DNA from: Labilithrix luteola
GTDB taxonomy: Bacteria; Myxococcota_A; Polyangia; Polyangiales; Polyangiaceae
Direction: 5' to 3'
NCBI GenBank assembly: GCA_026225435.1
Contig: JAMFST010000541.1
Coordinates: forward strand, 1-6,963
DNA length: 6,963 bases
Part shown: piece by piece, positions 4,502 through 6,963 of the stretch
Position numbering within the stretch: position 1 is the stretch's first letter
Layout: each line of letters starts with the position of its first letter
Notes under the pieces: generated by a model
Databases searched by the model: none
What the model saw: the letters and a program-made list of their open reading frames with translations, nothing else
What the model was told of the DNA's origin: nothing
Position numbers and translations under genes: made by a program

Positions 4502-5594
4502 AGATCGTCTGCAGCTCGTAGGGCGGCGTCGTCTCCAGCTGATCGAAGCGGCAGTCGGCCGGCGGCTTGTCGGTGCGCCAGCGGCGGAACTGCGCCGTGT
4601 GGCGGAAGCGTGTACCTTGCAAATGCTCGTAGGCCACCTCGGCGACGAGCTCCGGGCGGAGCGGCTCCCAGGTGAGGTTCTTCCCCCCGCTCCAGCGGCT
4701 CTTCGCTCCCGGCATGCGCCCTTCGGGATCGGCGCTCGCCCACGAGGCCCACGGATGCCCCTCCAGCGCATTGGTGCGATAGGGCGCGAGCTCCTCGATC
4801 AGCGCGATGCGCCGCGCGGCGGTGAACGCGCCGACCACACCGACGTGCTGCAGGTGCCCCTCCGCGTCGTACAGACCGAGGAGCAGCGAGCCGACCGCCT
4901 TCCCCTCGCCGTCCTTGTGCCAGCGAAACCCGGCGACCACGCACTCGCAGGTTCGCTCGTGCTTGATCTTCAGCATCACCCGCTTGTCGGGCTCGTAGAC
5001 GCCGTTGGCACGCAGGGCCATCACGCCGTCGAGCCCCGCGCCTTCGACGCGCTCGACCCAGCCGTTCGCCAGCGCGCGGTCGCGGGTGAGCGGCGTGACG
5101 TGAATCCCCGGGACGCCGGTCTTGACGTGCGCTTCCAGTGCCGCGCGCCGAAGGACCAGCGGCGTCGCGCGCAGATCGCGATCTCCTTCGGCGAGCAGAT
5201 CCCACAGCACCACCGAGGCCGGCGTCTCGGCGGCGAGCTTCTTCACCCGCGAGGCGGCCGGATGCACCCGCTGCTGCAGCAGATCGAAATCGAGCCCGCT
5301 CGCCGTCGCCAGCACGATCTCGCCGTCGACCACCGCGCGCTCCGGAAGCGCGGCCTTGAGGGGCGCCTCGAGCTCGGGGAAGTAGCGGCCGAGCGGCTTG
5401 GTGTCGCGACTCTGGAGCAGCAGCTGGTCCCCTTCGCGGAAGATGAGCACGCGAAAACCGTCCCACTTCGGCTCGAAGAGCCATTCGCCGGCCGGCGAAT
5501 CGTCCGGCTTGGGCAGCGCGTCAACTCGCTTGGCCAGCATCGGCAGGACGGGCGGATGCACAGGTAACGACCAGGAAGTTTCCGTCGTCGGCAT
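4482..5594 (-). CDS. ATP-dependent DNA ligase, LigC-type
   Basis: This 370-residue protein seals nicks via a lysyl-AMP intermediate. Nucleotidyltransferase motifs appear in order: motif I EPKWDGFR with K43 as adenylated lysine, the conserved arginine region QSRDTKPLGR (61-70), motif III VVDGEIVL (88-95), motif IIIa VVLWDLL (128-134), motif IV GLDGVMAL (187-194) and motif V MLKIKHERT (207-215). An OB-fold follows, ending in the basic motif VI region (about 328-345). Size and motifs match actinobacterial-type LigC, a back-up ligase in end joining and base excision repair. Motif IV normally ends in a basic residue (DGVMAK or similar) but has Leu194 here. ATG 5594 has no Shine-Dalgarno sequence; TATCCT lies 6 nt upstream. 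Convergent with, and overlapping, the LigD-type polymerase gene. Confidence 0.93.
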   Translation of the reverse strand: MPTTETSWSLPVHPPVLPMLAKRVDALPKPDDSPAGEWLFEPKWDGFRVLIFREGDQLLLQSRDTKPLGRYFPELEAPLKAALPERAVVDGEIVLATASGLDFDLLQQRVHPAASRVKKLAAETPASVVLWDLLAEGDRDLRATPLVLRRAALEAHVKTGVPGIHVTPLTRDRALANGWVERVEGAGLDGVMALRANGVYEPDKRVMLKIKHERTCECVVAGFRWHKDGEGKAVGSLLLGLYDAEGHLQHVGVVGAFTAARRIALIEELAPYRTNALEGHPWASWASADPEGRMPGAKSRWSGGKNLTWEPLRPELVAEVAYEHLQGTRFRHTAQFRRWRTDKPPADCRFDQLETTPPYELQTIFTASSS

Positions 5595-5600
5595 GCGTCG

Positions 5601-5606
5601 AGGATA
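5601..5606 (-). promoter_or_regulatory. Putative -10 box of the ligase gene (TATCCT)
   Basis: TATCCT is followed by CGACGC (6 nt) and ATG 5594, again placing +1 at the start codon. No -35 close to TTGACA was found at the standard distance. Evidence is the position plus the repeated pattern at two other genes. Confidence 0.4.
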
Positions 5607-5697
5607 CGCCGCGCGACGCCTTGGTCGTGTGCGTCATCCGACAGTTTCCGCCTCTGCAGCCCGCGCCGGCTTTCATGACGCCGTGCCCTGCCGTACC

Positions 5698-6738
5698 ATG
5701 TGCCCTGAGACCGACGCAGACATGCAGCCTCGAACCACGATGGACAACGGCAGCAGCACCAACGGACGCGTCGAGTCGCGGCACGCGGGCCCTTCGGGGT
5801 CGGCGGCCTCGGCGAGCGCGACCGTCGACGGCGTCGCGTCCGCAGGTTCGTCCGCCTCCGTCGCTGCCTCTCTCGTCGCCCTGTCGCACGAGGAGGTCGC
5901 GACCCGCGCGCGTGAGGGGCGCCTCCCGCAGCGCTGGCGCATGCGCATCAAGGACGCGCCCATCTTCACCCTCGGCGCGGAGGATCTGGTCCTCCGTCAG
6001 CGCGCGCCGGTCGCCGGCGACGCCATCTGCCTCATCTCCGGCGGCCGCGCCACCTTCCGCCGCGTGCTCGCCATCGACGGTCCGCGGCTGCGACTGCGCG
6101 GCGACGTCGCCCCCTTCGAGGACGCCTGGGACACCTCGACCGACGGCGAGGTCATCGGCTGCGTCGAGCCGCGCATCTTCGATCAGTTCGTGATGCTCGA
6201 CCCGGTCGCCATCACCCGCAGCAACTGGTACGCGGCCATCGCCGCGGCGCACGCCCTCTCGGCGAAGAAGCGCGTCTCGCGCAGCTTCGGCAAGAAGGTG
6301 GAGGCGCGCTTCACCACCCGCATCCTCTCGCTCGAGGACTGGGCGGGCGTCCGCGCCTTCTGGCTCGAGGCCTGCGGCGATCCGCTCCCGGTCCAGGCGC
6401 ACGAGGACCAGCACGTCGTCGGCCTCTTCGACGAGAACGGCGTCCTGCGCGGCGCCACCATCCACCTCCGCTTCGGCACCGCGTCGTACTCGGCGTTCAC
6501 CCTCGTCGACCGCCGCTTCCGCAACCAGGGCGGCGGCCGCGCGATGATCGAGCACGCCGTGAAGCACGCCCGCGAACGCGGCCTCACCCTCTGCTACGTC
6601 CACATCCACGTCCGCAACATCCCCTCGATCCTCGCGTACAAGCGCGTCGGGTTCCACGCGGTGCGCTGGTGGAGGGACGAGAGCGACCCGCTGCTCGCGG
6701 CGGAGCGTCAGTGGAAGGTGTTCGAGCTGACGCTGTAG
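5698..6738 (+). CDS. GNAT acetyltransferase with N-terminal S24/S26-peptidase-like domain
   Basis: With ATG 5698 the protein has 346 residues. Residues 20-60 are a Ser/Ala/Gly-rich, probably disordered segment. Residues about 80-157 resemble the S24/S26 peptidase fold (VAGDAICLI, then RRVLAIDGPRLRLRGD and EVIGCV), but the catalytic GxSM motif is missing, so it is probably not a protease. Residues about 205-346 form a GNAT domain: the acetyl-CoA loop RNQGGGRAM (275-283) followed by a helix, and motif B with N307 and AYKRVGF (313-319). GNATs move an acetyl group from acetyl-CoA to an amine; the substrate here is unknown. The start is uncertain: ATG 5722, ATG 5740 and even ATG 5593 are in frame, none with a clear Shine-Dalgarno sequence. 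It is divergent from the ligase gene and ends 6 nt before the convergent SnoaL-like gene. Confidence 0.85.
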   Translation: MCPETDADMQPRTTMDNGSSTNGRVESRHAGPSGSAASASATVDGVASAGSSASVAASLVALSHEEVATRAREGRLPQRWRMRIKDAPIFTLGAEDLVLRQRAPVAGDAICLISGGRATFRRVLAIDGPRLRLRGDVAPFEDAWDTSTDGEVIGCVEPRIFDQFVMLDPVAITRSNWYAAIAAAHALSAKKRVSRSFGKKVEARFTTRILSLEDWAGVRAFWLEACGDPLPVQAHEDQHVVGLFDENGVLRGATIHLRFGTASYSAFTLVDRRFRNQGGGRAMIEHAVKHARERGLTLCYVHIHVRNIPSILAYKRVGFHAVRWWRDESDPLLAAERQWKVFELTL

Positions 6739-6744
6739 CGGACT

Positions 6745-6963
6745 TCACCCAACCGGGCTGGTCATCAAGAAGCTCCGTCGCAGATCCATCGCCTTGATGC
6801 GCCACGCTCCGCCGTCGAGAGCCCACGTCTCGAAGTAACGGCCGCGTCCGTGCATGCTGCCGCGCGGCGGCGCGAAGACCAGGTGGTCCTCCATCGTCCA
6901 GATCGCCGACACCTCGTTCGCGGTGATGGCCACGAGCTCCGCGCTCGAGACCACGTGGCTCGT
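6745..6963 (-). CDS. SnoaL/NTF2-like protein, partial (5' end outside the window)
   Basis: The C-terminal 72 residues end at TGA 6745 and the frame stays open to the right edge. The internal GTG at 6954 is not a likely start because the frame continues upstream with TSH, which aligns with the family. The pattern HVVSSAELVAI, AIWTMEDHLVF, GRGRYFETWALDGGAWRIKAMDLRR is typical of the SnoaL-like/NTF2 fold, a cone-shaped alpha+beta barrel. Members range from polyketide cyclases and isomerases to proteins of unknown role, so the activity cannot be named. The gene converges on the GNAT gene with a 6-nt gap and no terminator between them. Confidence 0.8.
   Translation of the reverse strand, partial: TSHVVSSAELVAITANEVSAIWTMEDHLVFAPPRGSMHGRGRYFETWALDGGAWRIKAMDLRRSFLMTSPVG

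Noticed and set aside
3999..5567. Long plus-strand frame (522 codons) across polymerase and ligase
   Set aside because: It crosses two well-supported genes in other frames, and its Arg-rich composition shows no domain.
5521..6657. Minus-strand frame (378 codons) opposite the GNAT gene
   Set aside because: Antisense shadow; Asp/Val/Ala-rich with no recognisable family, while the plus strand has clear GNAT motifs.

Overview
High-GC bacterial DNA with strong G/C preference at third codon positions. The gene content (a Ro60 orthologue, stand-alone LigD-type polymerase and LigC-type ligase genes, and a lipoprotein resembling DUF4034) and the repeated TANNNT box 6-7 nt before ATG would fit Myxococcota, Gemmatimonadota, Actinomycetota or similar. 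This placement is inference; the phylum cannot be fixed from the window.

Left part (1-2909, all minus strand): a Ro60/Rsr RNA-binding protein gene (rsr, 2821-1208) is followed downstream, on the same strand, by what I read as an array of four Y RNA genes (1138-1052, 1050-921, 910-845, 558-493). All four share the same fold: a 6-bp basal helix, a constant AUGCC internal-loop strand, a 6-8-bp second helix with compensatory changes, and a UACA motif opening the apical part. Three end in an oligo-U tract. The second carries a circularly permuted tRNA-like module in its apical loop (T-arm, acceptor-like helix closed by a GCAA tetraloop, UA, D-arm), the hallmark of YrlA-type bacterial Y RNAs. A separate 76-nt tRNA-like gene with anticodon CGG sits 2 nt after the third Y RNA. 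The last Y RNA abuts a partial lipoprotein gene that runs off the left edge. The rsr promoter region has a 23/24-bp tandem direct repeat and a palindrome over the probable -10 box, so rsr expression is probably controlled. No rtcB, rtcA or rtcR is visible.

Middle (2910-3430): a gene-poor stretch with strong hairpins, plus a possible 61-codon small gene on the minus strand with a Shine-Dalgarno sequence and its own intrinsic terminator.

Right part (3431-6963): a stand-alone LigD-type primase/polymerase gene (+) and an ATP-dependent DNA ligase gene (-) converge and overlap by 20 bp. Together they supply two of the three activities of bacterial LigD as separate proteins; no Ku gene is in view. 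Next is a gene (+) for an apparent fusion of a degenerate S24/S26-peptidase-like fold to a GNAT acetyltransferase, then the 3' end of a SnoaL/NTF2-like protein gene (-) that runs off the right edge.

The most notable system is the Ro60-Y RNA ribonucleoprotein locus, whose RNA genes are invisible to ORF-based annotation.
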